Assembly: GCA_038216655.1 (NCBI GenBank)
Contig: JBBQPZ010000011.1
Span: 67,724-131,723, forward strand
DNA: 64,000 nucleotides
Direction of reading: 5' to 3'
Source of the DNA: JAFDWR01 sp038216655
Lineage (GTDB): Bacteria > Armatimonadota > Fimbriimonadia > Fimbriimonadales > Fimbriimonadaceae
This document shows positions 15,456 to 23,636 of the stretch, in pieces. Within the stretch, counting starts at the first letter, position 1. Each line of letters opens with the position of its first letter. The translations under genes were made by a program, and so were the position numbers. The notes beneath the pieces are model-generated. The model saw only the letters and a list, made by a program, of their open reading frames with translations, was not told the origin of the DNA and did no database searches.

Positions 15456-16787
15456 ATGGGAAAGAACGACGAAGAAGAACCGTCGGCTTTCACCTCCAGG
15501 CCCCCATCTGCCCTTGCCGCACGTTTCTACGGGACGAAAGCATATCTCGTCTTCCGGCACCGGGATTTCCGCATTATTTGGACCAGTGCGTTCCTTTCCT
15601 TTATCGGGAGTTGGGTCCAGACGGTGGCCGAGGGGTACCTCGTCTTCAGTCTCACCCACCGGAACGACAGTTTGGCGTGGGTGTTCGCTTGCAACGCCTT
15701 GCCGGTGACGATTTTCGGTCCGTTCGCGGGGGCGATTTCGGATACCTTGGACCGCCGGAAGGTGCTCGTCGTGACGCAGTCGATCTTTGCGTTGGGAGCC
15801 CTGTACCTGGCTGCCGCCACGTATTTCGGGTTCGTCCAGTACTGGCAGATCCTTGTTGTGGCCTCGATCTTAGGGCTCGTCAACGCCGTCGACATGCCCA
15901 CGCGGCAGGCGATCATCAGCAAGGTTGTGCCCGCGGAGGACTTGCCCGCCGCGATACCGATCAATGCGATGACGTTTAATCTGGCGCGTCTAATCGGACC
16001 GGCGATCGGGGGTGCGTTAAACGTCGCGGTCGGTCCGGCGGCTTGTTATTTGGTCAATGGCCTGAGCTTTATCGCATTGATCTTCGCCGCGCTTGCGATT
16101 CGTACCGACCTGCGGGCGATGAAGCGGGAGGCGCAGCCGATCACCGACCTCGTGCGGGAGGGATTCCTCTACACGATGCGCGACCGTCGCTTGCGGGCGC
16201 TCTTCTATCTGGAGTCAGCGGTCTCGCTGTTCGGTCTGTTCTACATCACCCAGATGGCGGCGGTGGTGGCGCAAATGATCCATCCCGGTGCGCCAGATGC
16301 GGTGATCAAGCCGGCTTTGGGCCTGGCTTACTCCTCCGTTGCGGTTGGCTCGGTGACGGCGCTGGTGCTGGTGACGTCCGTTTCGCACCGTCCGATCAAG
16401 CGGCACGTGCTTCGCATCTCGGTGACGATTATGGGGATCGGGCTCTTGATCTTGTCCCAGCTACGCGTCGAGTGGATGTTCTACGTGATCTTCGCGGTGA
16501 TCGGGATGTCCGCGATCACGATCTTCATTACGTGTAATACGTTGTTCCAGACTCTGTCGCCGGAGCGCCTGCGGGGCCGGGTGCTTTCGATGCACGTCTG
16601 GGCGCTGTCCGGCGTCGGTCCGTTCGGCACGATCGGGTTCGGTTATCTGGCGCAGCAGACGAGTCTGCGGGTCGCGTTTGTTGTGGGCGGGGCGCTACTG
16701 CTGCTCGTGGCGGTCGTGGCGGCTTTGTCCGTGCGGGGGATTGGGCAGGTTGATACGCGGTACGAGCTAAGGAGCGATGGAAGGTAG
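15456..16787 (+). CDS. MFS transporter, enterobactin-exporter-like (MFS_3) family
   Basis: About 443 residues with some twelve hydrophobic segments. The N-terminal motif FRIIWTSAFLSFIGSWVQTV, the loop SDTLDRRKVLVVTQ (motif A-like) and NAVDMPTRQAIISKVVP match the EntS-type permeases that export siderophores or drugs. I prefer ATG 15456 because GAGGGA lies at correct spacing before it; ATG 15450 sits too close. It is divergent from the glycosyltransferase gene. The substrate is unknown. Confidence 0.85.
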   Translation: MGKNDEEEPSAFTSRPPSALAARFYGTKAYLVFRHRDFRIIWTSAFLSFIGSWVQTVAEGYLVFSLTHRNDSLAWVFACNALPVTIFGPFAGAISDTLDRRKVLVVTQSIFALGALYLAAATYFGFVQYWQILVVASILGLVNAVDMPTRQAIISKVVPAEDLPAAIPINAMTFNLARLIGPAIGGALNVAVGPAACYLVNGLSFIALIFAALAIRTDLRAMKREAQPITDLVREGFLYTMRDRRLRALFYLESAVSLFGLFYITQMAAVVAQMIHPGAPDAVIKPALGLAYSSVAVGSVTALVLVTSVSHRPIKRHVLRISVTIMGIGLLILSQLRVEWMFYVIFAVIGMSAITIFITCNTLFQTLSPERLRGRVLSMHVWALSGVGPFGTIGFGYLAQQTSLRVAFVVGGALLLLVAVVAALSVRGIGQVDTRYELRSDGR

Positions 16788-17068
16788 GTTCTTTTTTGGC
16801 GTTTGGCGTTAGGCGCTAGACTGGGAATTCCCGCTTGAATGCATGAAATTCCCGTGTGATTCGGGCCGTTTTTGAACTTGAAGTGGGAATTCCTGCACAC
16901 TTCGGATGTTGGTTTCTAGCAACTGACCCGGCGTGATTCTTTGGCTCATCCGTCTACAGTCGCCAAAACGAGGTGTTGTCAACCAAAGGATTTCACTCCG
17001 CTCCTAACGCATCCGACTAAACCGAACGGCCTCGCGAGGGGACCGGGGTTAGAGGGGCCGACATAGAA
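16788..17068. other. Intergenic stretch with GGGAATTCC repeats
   Basis: No gene is supported. TGGGAATTCCCGC (about 16821), GAAATTCCCG (about 16848) and GTGGGAATTCCTGC (about 16881) form direct and inverted repeats within 70 bases. The rest has no visible structure. It lies downstream of the MFS gene. Confidence 0.4.
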
Positions 17069-17098
17069 ACGGGGGCTTCTCGTTAAAGAAGCCCCCGT
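17069..17098 (-). terminator. Intrinsic terminator of the PEP-CTERM gene
   Basis: ACGGGGGCTTCT (17069-17080) pairs with AGAAGCCCCCGT (17087-17098) over 12 bases with a 6-base loop. Read on the minus strand the stem is followed by TTCTATG, so it serves the minus-strand gene ending at 17112, 14 bases upstream. Confidence 0.8.
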
Positions 17099-17111
17099 CA
17101 TTCGAGTTGCC

Positions 17112-17816
17112 TTAGGCCTTGCGGCGTCGGCGAAGCATTGCGACTGCACCGAGACCGAGAACTGCCATGGAGGCAGGCTCCGGAACCGGATTGACGGCGT
17201 CGGCTCGGATGAGCCAGTTACCCGGCAGGCCGGCAGCCGAGTTCTTGAAGAGACCAATTCCACCCGAAAGGTTGTTCGGATCGAAGCCTCCTGCGGTCGT
17301 GCTGCCCGCAACCCATGAATTGTCAAGGATCGGAGCACTTCCCGTCGCCGTCTGCTGCAGAGGAGCCGGGAAGCCGCCAGCGGCACCGTCGATGTCGGCA
17401 CCGATTAAGAAGTTCGTAGTTCCGGTCACGGCGGATGCGGTGATGCTGACCGTCTGGAACACGTCGGAGTCAATGCTGGCCGCACTGACAGTTCCATTCG
17501 CCGTGCCAAGAAGCGTTGGTGCATCAACGCCCGCTCCCGTCGGCGTACCCGACCAAACGAATACGCGGAACGACTGTCCCGCGGTAACTCCGGGACCGCC
17601 TGGGAACGCTGGTGTACCGAAGCAGGTCTGGATCGAAATAACCTTCGACAGGCCTCCGCTAACGGTGAACTGTTCCATCCAAGCGATGTCTCCACCACCC
17701 GTCAGTCCGACGCTGTTCTGAGAGGCGCCACTGTCCGAAACATAAGTCTGCGCGGAAGCTACTCCCATCAATCCAAAAAAGGCAACTGCGGCTACTGCCG
17801 AAAATCGATAATTCAT
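17112..17816 (-). CDS. PEP-CTERM sorted exported protein
   Basis: 234 residues. ATG 17816 gives the signal peptide MNYRFSAVAAVAFFGLMGV then ASA-QTY, and GAAGGGG lies in front as ribosome-binding site. The mature part is a Gly/Ser/Thr-rich beta-type domain. The C-terminus reads NPVPEPASMAVLGLGAVAML then RRRRKA: the VPEP motif, a membrane helix and a basic cluster, the exosortase/archaeosortase sorting signal. The protein is therefore probably processed and attached or released at the cell surface. No exosortase gene is in the window. The function of the mature domain is unknown. Confidence 0.88.
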   Translation of the reverse strand: MNYRFSAVAAVAFFGLMGVASAQTYVSDSGASQNSVGLTGGGDIAWMEQFTVSGGLSKVISIQTCFGTPAFPGGPGVTAGQSFRVFVWSGTPTGAGVDAPTLLGTANGTVSAASIDSDVFQTVSITASAVTGTTNFLIGADIDGAAGGFPAPLQQTATGSAPILDNSWVAGSTTAGGFDPNNLSGGIGLFKNSAAGLPGNWLIRADAVNPVPEPASMAVLGLGAVAMLRRRRKA

Positions 17817-18494
17817 GTATTTATCCCCTTCAATGCATGGCTGACACCCAAGTTGGAGGTCAACCGTGCAATCAGTGTAATGTGCCAACTCCAATCTGGG
17901 ACACGTAAAACTACTAGAAGTTCGCCTGCTATCGGGAAGTTGCCCTCTAGGCCACAGGAAATTGTGGTTACGGCACACATATTGCGACCCCGATGCCCCC
18001 GCCCCGCATCGAAGCATTCAAGCCTACAATCTCCGATCTCGGTTTCCGCAGGTGTCACCCGGGAAGGTCGTCCGTCTCATTCGGAGGGCGGCTTGCCGCT
18101 GATGCAAGTTTTGTGACCTTCGTTTCCTCCCCTGCGCGGAGCGTTCATCCCCGTCTTTCAAGAGAAAGAGCTCCTGATTTCCTCCAGTCTTTGATCCCGG
18201 GTCAAGAACTTGTGGTGCCTCCGGTCCGGGTTCCTCCGCGCGTCGCCGTGCTTGGTCGTGGTGCAATTGCGAGCGGGTGGGGCCGACTTGGTCGGAATGA
18301 CACATCCTGCGCGGTGGTGGGATCTGGGGTCTTTCGACTCCGATCCTTCGCTTAGGCTCGGGTTGTTGCTCAGGATGACGGCTTCTTTTGGCTTTGGGCG
18401 TTGGGTGTTCGGGATTGGGTCTAGGGACCGTCCTGATCTCCAACACTGAACACTCAACACAGCGAAGCTTTGCGAAGCGCAGTAAACTCAGCGT
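17817..18494. other. Long intergenic region with degraded repeats
   Basis: No convincing gene in 678 bases. The part next to 17816 should hold the promoter of the PEP-CTERM gene. At 18226-18303 a block beginning GGTTCCTCCGCGCG and ending GGTCGGAATGACA matches the right half of dispersed repeat copy B. At about 18345-18381 TTAGGCTCGGG-TTGTTGCTCAGGATGAC looks like another worn end. The remainder is unassigned. Confidence 0.5.
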
Positions 18495-18947
18495 ATGTCC
18501 CAGCGGGATTCGGACGACTGGTTTTGGCAAGTAGGCGGCGAGCTTCTGCGGATCAATCAGGAGCTTTCACGCAGCCGGCCTGGGGTGGCTTCCGGAAAGT
18601 TCTGGGAACCCCGTGTCGATGTGCTTGAAGATGCCCGTAAGATCCTGCTGCGCGTTGAGATCGCCGGCGTCAAGGGCGACGAGATCGGGTTGATCTACAT
18701 CCCCGAGCGCCATTCGATCCTGATCCGAGGCGAGCGGCATGAGGACAATGCGGGCGAAGGCACCCGCGGTTCGTATATTCAAATGGAGATCCCGTTTGGC
18801 GAGTTTCAGCGGGAAGTCAAGCTCCCGGACGTTGCCATCCGGTCCGATGCGATTCGAGCTCAGTTTCGCAACGGTTTTCTGCTCGTCATGATCCCCAAAC
18901 AAGAGCGCGTCGTCGTAACAAGGACCGTCACGGTGACAAACCACTAA
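18495..18947 (+). CDS. Small heat-shock protein, Hsp20/alpha-crystallin family
   Basis: 150 residues. The alpha-crystallin domain (about 40-135) contains PRVDVLEDARKILLRVEIAG, then SILIRGERH and the C-terminal GFLLVMIPKQ strand, followed by a short tail. It holds unfolding proteins in a refoldable state without ATP. Its stop overlaps the lon start (TAATG), so a holdase and the main quality-control protease are made in fixed proportion. No CIRCE or other heat-shock operator is obvious upstream. Confidence 0.93.
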   Translation: MSQRDSDDWFWQVGGELLRINQELSRSRPGVASGKFWEPRVDVLEDARKILLRVEIAGVKGDEIGLIYIPERHSILIRGERHEDNAGEGTRGSYIQMEIPFGEFQREVKLPDVAIRSDAIRAQFRNGFLLVMIPKQERVVVTRTVTVTNH

Positions 18948-21382
18948 TGGCCGAAGTCAAACTGCCCATCGAAGAAGAACTAATCGAAGCCGAAATCGGC
19001 GAGCCTCAGATCCGCGAAGGCGGCGACGAGGAGCACAAGCCGGTCGTTCCGACCGAGATCAACATCATGCCGCTGCGCGACAGCGTCATCTACCCGATGC
19101 TGATCGCGCCTCTCAGCGTTACCCGGGAGAACTCGGTCCAGCTTCTGGACGAGAGCATCGTCGGCAACAACCGCGTGATCGGCGTGATCGCCCAGCGTCA
19201 ACCCCAGGAGGAGAATCCGACCTTCGACGACGTGTACGAGTACGGCTGCGCCGTTATCATCCGCACGCTCGTGAAGATGCCGGACGCGGTGCGTCTGATC
19301 GTCCAGGGCGTCGCCCGGTACCGCATCATCGAACGCCTCCAGACGGAGCCTTATCTGCGAGCGCGGATCGAAGTGATCGACGAAATCGAGATCCCCGAGG
19401 GGGGATCGGAGGAGATCGAAGCGCTCCGGCGTTCGGTCGCCGCCCTGTTCGAACAGGCGATCCGGTTGTCGCCGCAGCTTCCCGACGAACTTCGAAGTTT
19501 GACCCAAGCCGTCCAAGAGACCAACGTAATGGCCGACCTGGTGGCCGCGCATATGACGCTTTCGGTCGAGGACAAGCAGAAGATCCTCGAAACGCTGGAC
19601 CTGCATGACCGCCTCCGGTTGCTATTGGAGCTGCTTTCCAAAGAGGTGCGGGTTCTTGAGCTTACGAGCAAGGTGCAGAGTGAGGTGAACACCGAACTCA
19701 GTAAAACGCAGCGAGAGTACTACCTGCGCGAGCAGCTTAAGGCGATTCAGCGGGAGTTGGGCGAGGCGGATGATCGCGGTGAAGAGCTTGAGGAGCTTCG
19801 GAAGAAGATCGACGAGACCGACATGTCGGTGGAGGCGCTCAAGGAAGTCAATCGCGAGTACGACCGGTTGCGCCGGATGAACCCGGGTTCACCCGAATAC
19901 ACGGTGGCGCGGACGTACGTTGACGCGATGGTCGCGATGCCGTGGAATATCTCCACGAACGACAACCTCGATCTTGCCCATGCGAAGCAGGTGCTCGATG
20001 CCGACCATTTTGGACTCGACAAGATCAAGGAACGGATCATCGAGTTCCTCGCCGTCCGGAAGGTGAAGGGCGACGGCAAAGTCCGACAGCCAATCCTCTG
20101 CTTCACCGGCCCTCCCGGGGTGGGTAAGACCTCGCTCGGCCGCTCGATCGCCTCGGCGATGGATCGCAAGTACGCGCGCATTTCGCTCGGCGGCATGCGG
20201 GACGAGGCGGAGATTCGCGGGCATCGACGCACCTACATCGGCGCGATGCCCGGCCAGATCGTCCAGGCGCTGCGGCGAGTGGAGACGAACAACCCGGTGA
20301 TCGTGTTGGACGAGATCGACAAACTCGGCTCCGACTTCCGAGGCGACCCTTCTTCGGCGCTGCTGGAGGTGTTGGACCCCGAGCAGAACAGCACGTTCCG
20401 CGACCACTACTTAGACGTGCCGTTCGACCTGTCTCGGGTGTTCTTCATCACCACGGCGAACCGACTGGACACGATTCCGAGTCCGCTACGAGACCGGATG
20501 GAGGTCATTGAACTCGGTGGTTACACCGAGGAAGAAAAGGTCGAAATCGCGGAGCGGCACTTGCTGCCCAAGCAGGTCGAAGAGCACGGTCTAAAGCCGT
20601 CGCAGCTCACGTTCCGTCGCGACGCGGTTCAGAAGATCGTTCGCCAGTACACCCGCGAGGCGGGCGTCCGAAATCTGGAGCGCGAGATCGGCAGCGTGGT
20701 TCGAAAAGCGACGCGAATGGTCGCTGAGGGGCATGTCGGGCGGATTACCGTCACCGGCAAGTTCGTAGAGACCGCCTTGGGCTCGCCACGGTTCCTGCAC
20801 GACGAAGTCACCGAGCGGGAGATGGTGCCCGGGATGGCGGTGGGTCTGGCGTGGACTCCGGTGGGCGGCGACGTCCTCTTTATCGAGACCCTAAAGATGC
20901 CGGGCAAGGGGATGATCGTGACGGGCCAGTTGGGCGATGTCATGAAGGAGTCGGTCACCGCCGCGCTGAGTTACGTCCGCAGCCACTCGGTCGATCTCAA
21001 GATCAATCCGGACCTTTACGAGAAGAACGAGATCCACGTTCACGTTCCTGCTGGCGCGGTGCCGAAGGACGGTCCGAGCGCGGGCGTGACGATGCTGACC
21101 GCGTTGACCTCGCTGCTGACGGATCGTCCGGTAAAGCCTCGGCTCGCGATGACGGGTGAGATCACGTTGAGCGGGCAAGTGCTGCCGGTGGGCGGAATCA
21201 AGGAGAAGGTTCTGGCCGCGTATCGGGCGGGGGTGGAGACGGTGATTCTTCCCGATCAGAACCAAAAGGACTTCCTGGAAGAGGTTCCGGACGCCATCCG
21301 CGCCAAGCTCAAGGTCCACTTCGTAACCAAAGCCGACCAGGTGTTGCGACTTGCCCTCGACCGCCCGCTGAAGCACCCCTAG
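18947..21382 (+). CDS. lon: ATP-dependent protease Lon
   Basis: 811 residues, the full length for bacterial LonA. The N-terminal substrate-binding domain starts at INIMPLRDSVIYPMLIAPL. The AAA+ module has Walker A GPPGVGKTS (about 388-396) and Walker B VIVLDEIDK. The C-terminal protease domain has the catalytic Ser in KDGPSAGVTM (about 709) and Lys in IKEKVLAAYRAG (about 752). It degrades misfolded and regulatory proteins. A 40-residue acidic extension precedes the conserved start. Translation is coupled to the Hsp20 gene (TAATG). Confidence 0.97.
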   Translation: MAEVKLPIEEELIEAEIGEPQIREGGDEEHKPVVPTEINIMPLRDSVIYPMLIAPLSVTRENSVQLLDESIVGNNRVIGVIAQRQPQEENPTFDDVYEYGCAVIIRTLVKMPDAVRLIVQGVARYRIIERLQTEPYLRARIEVIDEIEIPEGGSEEIEALRRSVAALFEQAIRLSPQLPDELRSLTQAVQETNVMADLVAAHMTLSVEDKQKILETLDLHDRLRLLLELLSKEVRVLELTSKVQSEVNTELSKTQREYYLREQLKAIQRELGEADDRGEELEELRKKIDETDMSVEALKEVNREYDRLRRMNPGSPEYTVARTYVDAMVAMPWNISTNDNLDLAHAKQVLDADHFGLDKIKERIIEFLAVRKVKGDGKVRQPILCFTGPPGVGKTSLGRSIASAMDRKYARISLGGMRDEAEIRGHRRTYIGAMPGQIVQALRRVETNNPVIVLDEIDKLGSDFRGDPSSALLEVLDPEQNSTFRDHYLDVPFDLSRVFFITTANRLDTIPSPLRDRMEVIELGGYTEEEKVEIAERHLLPKQVEEHGLKPSQLTFRRDAVQKIVRQYTREAGVRNLEREIGSVVRKATRMVAEGHVGRITVTGKFVETALGSPRFLHDEVTEREMVPGMAVGLAWTPVGGDVLFIETLKMPGKGMIVTGQLGDVMKESVTAALSYVRSHSVDLKINPDLYEKNEIHVHVPAGAVPKDGPSAGVTMLTALTSLLTDRPVKPRLAMTGEITLSGQVLPVGGIKEKVLAAYRAGVETVILPDQNQKDFLEEVPDAIRAKLKVHFVTKADQVLRLALDRPLKHP

Positions 21383-21384
21383 AA

Positions 21385-21972
21385 ATGGTTCTGGAGACGC
21401 CCCTCAGCGGTCGGTTCATGCGCGAGCGCTACCTGGTGTTCGCGCCGCCGAATCAGTACTTGGGGTTGGTGGGGGCTTGCTTTTTCGGCGGCTTGATCCT
21501 GATCGCGATGGGGATCTCCGCGGGTGCTTATTGGATGTTTGTGGGGGCGATGGTTACGGTTGCCGGTGCTTGGGGCGCCCTGTCCCTCAATTGGCTGGCC
21601 TTTGATCTTCGGGACCGGACCTACGCCAGGCGTGACGGGGCTGCGTCCTCAACGCGGTACGCCAAAGGCTCGCTCGACGAATTGGAGGCACTGTTTGTCT
21701 TGGCCGAAGACCGGACCTCGTTCGGGAAGATGATGACCCGGGAACGAGCCGTAACCTACCGGATCGTGCTGCAGTGGCAGGGAATGCGGTTGCCGAGCGT
21801 GATCTTGGAGCAGGACTACCGCGCAGTTCCGGTGAACATGCCGTTGGAGAATGGCGCGGCAACGTCGCTGATGGCAGCGGAGCGATACGGTCGGGCGCTT
21901 AATGTGCCGGTAGTGAACCACGCGCACGTGTCGGTTTCGAACCCGATTCCGACCGCGGGCGCTCCGTTCTGA
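21385..21972 (+). CDS. Membrane protein of unknown function downstream of lon
   Basis: 195 residues, starting 2 bases after the lon stop. Two adjacent membrane helices (about 28-46 and 48-70) form a hairpin, followed by a soluble domain of about 120 residues (RDRTYARRDG, SLDELEALFVLAED, YRIVLQWQGMRLPSVIL) that could be a PH-like beta sandwich. No family is assigned. Its position makes it part of the hsp20-lon unit. Confidence 0.7.
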   Translation: MVLETPLSGRFMRERYLVFAPPNQYLGLVGACFFGGLILIAMGISAGAYWMFVGAMVTVAGAWGALSLNWLAFDLRDRTYARRDGAASSTRYAKGSLDELEALFVLAEDRTSFGKMMTRERAVTYRIVLQWQGMRLPSVILEQDYRAVPVNMPLENGAATSLMAAERYGRALNVPVVNHAHVSVSNPIPTAGAPF

Positions 21973-21977
21973 ATTGG

Positions 21978-22002
21978 ATTGCACGGCCCCGGCCGTGCTT
22001 TG
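21978..22002 (+). terminator. Terminator-like hairpin after the lon unit
   Basis: GCACGGC and GCCGTGC enclose a short loop, followed by TTTGCTT. It lies just after the stop at 21972. The same bases also form the left end of a larger palindromic element (21980-22248), so it may only look like a terminator. Confidence 0.5.
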
Positions 22003-22248
22003 CTTGGCGAGCCTTGCTGCTATCGAGATTGACTGGCCTTTCTGAACGGTGCCAGGTCGCCTGATTCAAAGCGCGGCCAGGGAGTCCGGTGCATTGGGCT
22101 TTCTCGTGTTTCACTTGGTGACGGGTGTTGTTCCTCTGGCACCGCGACGGCTTCCTGGGCGAGACGCCCCAGCCACACCCTCCGTCGCGGCACCATTGGA
22201 CAAATTGGGAAGCTCGCGGCAGACAAAGCACGGCCAGGGCCATGCACT
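21980..22248. repeat. Palindromic element with about 34-base imperfect inverted ends
   Basis: The left end TGCACGGCCCCGGCCGTGC and following bases correspond, inverted, to the right end GCACGGCCAGGGCCATGCA, and the similarity extends about 34 bases inwards with several mismatches. Inner blocks GGTGCC (about 22048) and GGCACC (about 22137 and 22190) can also pair. There is no coding sequence in 269 bases. Confidence 0.6.
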
Positions 22249-22249
22249 C

Positions 22250-22295
22250 GAAAAAAACAAAAGCCAGGGGCTCCGCAAGGAAGCCTCCGGCTTTA
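22250..22295 (-). terminator. Intrinsic terminator of trxA
   Basis: On the minus strand AAAGCCGGAGGCT pairs with AGCCCCTGGCTTT around an 8-base loop, followed by TGTTTTTTT. It begins about 20 bases after the thioredoxin stop codon and is a strong rho-independent terminator. Confidence 0.85.
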
Positions 22296-22314
22296 GCGAT
22301 GTCGTACGGCGATG

Positions 22315-22638
22315 CTAGATCGCTCGGTCGAGGAGAGCGGCGATCTGCGCTTTGGGCGCGGCACCGACCATCTGATCGACGACCTTTCCACCCTTGAAGA
22401 CGAGAAGAGCGGGGATGCTCATCACGCCGTATTGGGAGGCAAGATCACCTTCAGTGTCCACGTCAACCTTGAAAACCTTGGCCTTGCCGGTGTATTCGGC
22501 GGCAAGCTGTTCGACCGAGGGGCCGATTGCTTTACACGGGCCACACCACTCCGCCCAGAAATCGACGAGAACCGGAACATCAGACTTCAAAACTTTCTCG
22601 TCAAACTCAGAACCCTTGACGGCTAAATTACTTCCCAT
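22315..22638 (-). CDS. trxA: Thioredoxin
   Basis: About 107 residues, standard size. The active site is WAEWCGPCK (Cys32, Cys35) and the cis-proline loop is MSIPALLVF. It reduces protein disulfides and supplies enzymes such as MsrA, present at 4456 in this window. I use ATG 22638 (MGSNLAVKGSEF); an upstream in-frame ATG adds seven residues. Monocistronic, with a strong terminator directly downstream, and divergent from the dnaG unit. Confidence 0.95.
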   Translation of the reverse strand: MGSNLAVKGSEFDEKVLKSDVPVLVDFWAEWCGPCKAIGPSVEQLAAEYTGKAKVFKVDVDTEGDLASQYGVMSIPALLVFKGGKVVDQMVGAAPKAQIAALLDRAI

Positions 22639-22778
22639 ATCTTCTCCTACGCTTTGCAAAACTCTACCTCAGCAAAGGGCACCCAACTCTGAGAAGTTCG
22701 AAGGTTCCGTGTGACGTTTACGGGGGAAGCCGTCGTCTATTTAATTGACCCCTTAACAGGTGTCAACTCAGGAGGAAT

Positions 22779-23615
22779 TTGAAACCGGTGAAGACCACTT
22801 GGATATTAGCTGCAGCGTGCTCGCTCCTTATTGTTGGAACAGCGGACGCTGCCCGACGACCGAAGCATAAGGTAGTCCGCAAGAAGGCTGTCGTGCGGGT
22901 TGCGGTGGCGGAGACGTCACTGGTGGGAATCCACCTCATGGATTCGGGAGTCCGAGTCGTCAACCTTTACGGCACTCCGGATGACATCGAAGGGATCTCG
23001 GTCGGTGGCGGTGCCATCGGCGGGGGTGCCGGGGGTCCTGGCGCTGGCGGTGCCGGCGGAGGTCCTCGCGTCACCACCGGTCGCGGCGGTGCTCAGGGTG
23101 GTGCGGCAGGTGCCGAGTTCACCGTTCCTGACAACGACCCCAACTGGAGATTTGGCGACACCGTCATCCGACAGTTCGGTCCTCCTCAGGGCGATGGCGG
23201 CGGCGGTCGAGTGGGCGCTCCTCCTCCTGGTGGCAACGGGCCTGGGGCAGCGGGTCGTGGCGGTGGTGCTCCCGGTGCAGCCGGTGGTACGAGTGAGCGA
23301 GTTACCTACACGCGCTGGATCTACAACCGTGGCGGCAGCAAGTACGGCTTCGTGGTCGACAAGTTCAACCGCGTGATTCAGATCGAAGCGATCGGCCTCC
23401 AGAATGCCAAGGTGCGCACGCGCTCTGGTATCGGGTTCGGCGCGACGTTCGCCCGAATCATGAAGACCTATGGCGCTCCGGACGGCTACGAGATCTCGGG
23501 CAACACGATCGTGGTCCGCTACCTCAGCCGCAAGAAGGTCGCGTTCCGCTTGAACCGACTCGGCGAGGGCAAGCCCCACGTGGTGACCGGCATCGTGGTC
23601 GCCGCGGGCAAGTAA
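22779..23615 (+). CDS. Secreted Gly-rich protein of unknown function
   Basis: 278 residues counted from TTG 22779; GTG 22788 would give a more typical signal peptide (KTTWILAAACSLLIVGTADA). AGGAGG lies 3 bases before the TTG and 12 before the GTG, so the start is uncertain. After the signal comes a basic stretch (RRPKHKVVRKK), a small domain, two Gly/Ala-rich low-complexity linkers (about 75-105 and 135-165), and a conserved-looking C-terminal domain with FVVDKFNRVIQIEA and GIGFGATFARIMKTYGAPDG. The end domain may be a peptide- or wall-associated module. It stands 21 bases before dnaG, an unusual partner. Confidence 0.75.
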   Translation: MKPVKTTWILAAACSLLIVGTADAARRPKHKVVRKKAVVRVAVAETSLVGIHLMDSGVRVVNLYGTPDDIEGISVGGGAIGGGAGGPGAGGAGGGPRVTTGRGGAQGGAAGAEFTVPDNDPNWRFGDTVIRQFGPPQGDGGGGRVGAPPPGGNGPGAAGRGGGAPGAAGGTSERVTYTRWIYNRGGSKYGFVVDKFNRVIQIEAIGLQNAKVRTRSGIGFGATFARIMKTYGAPDGYEISGNTIVVRYLSRKKVAFRLNRLGEGKPHVVTGIVVAAGK

Positions 23616-23636
23616 GAAGAACCGAGGCAACTGAAA

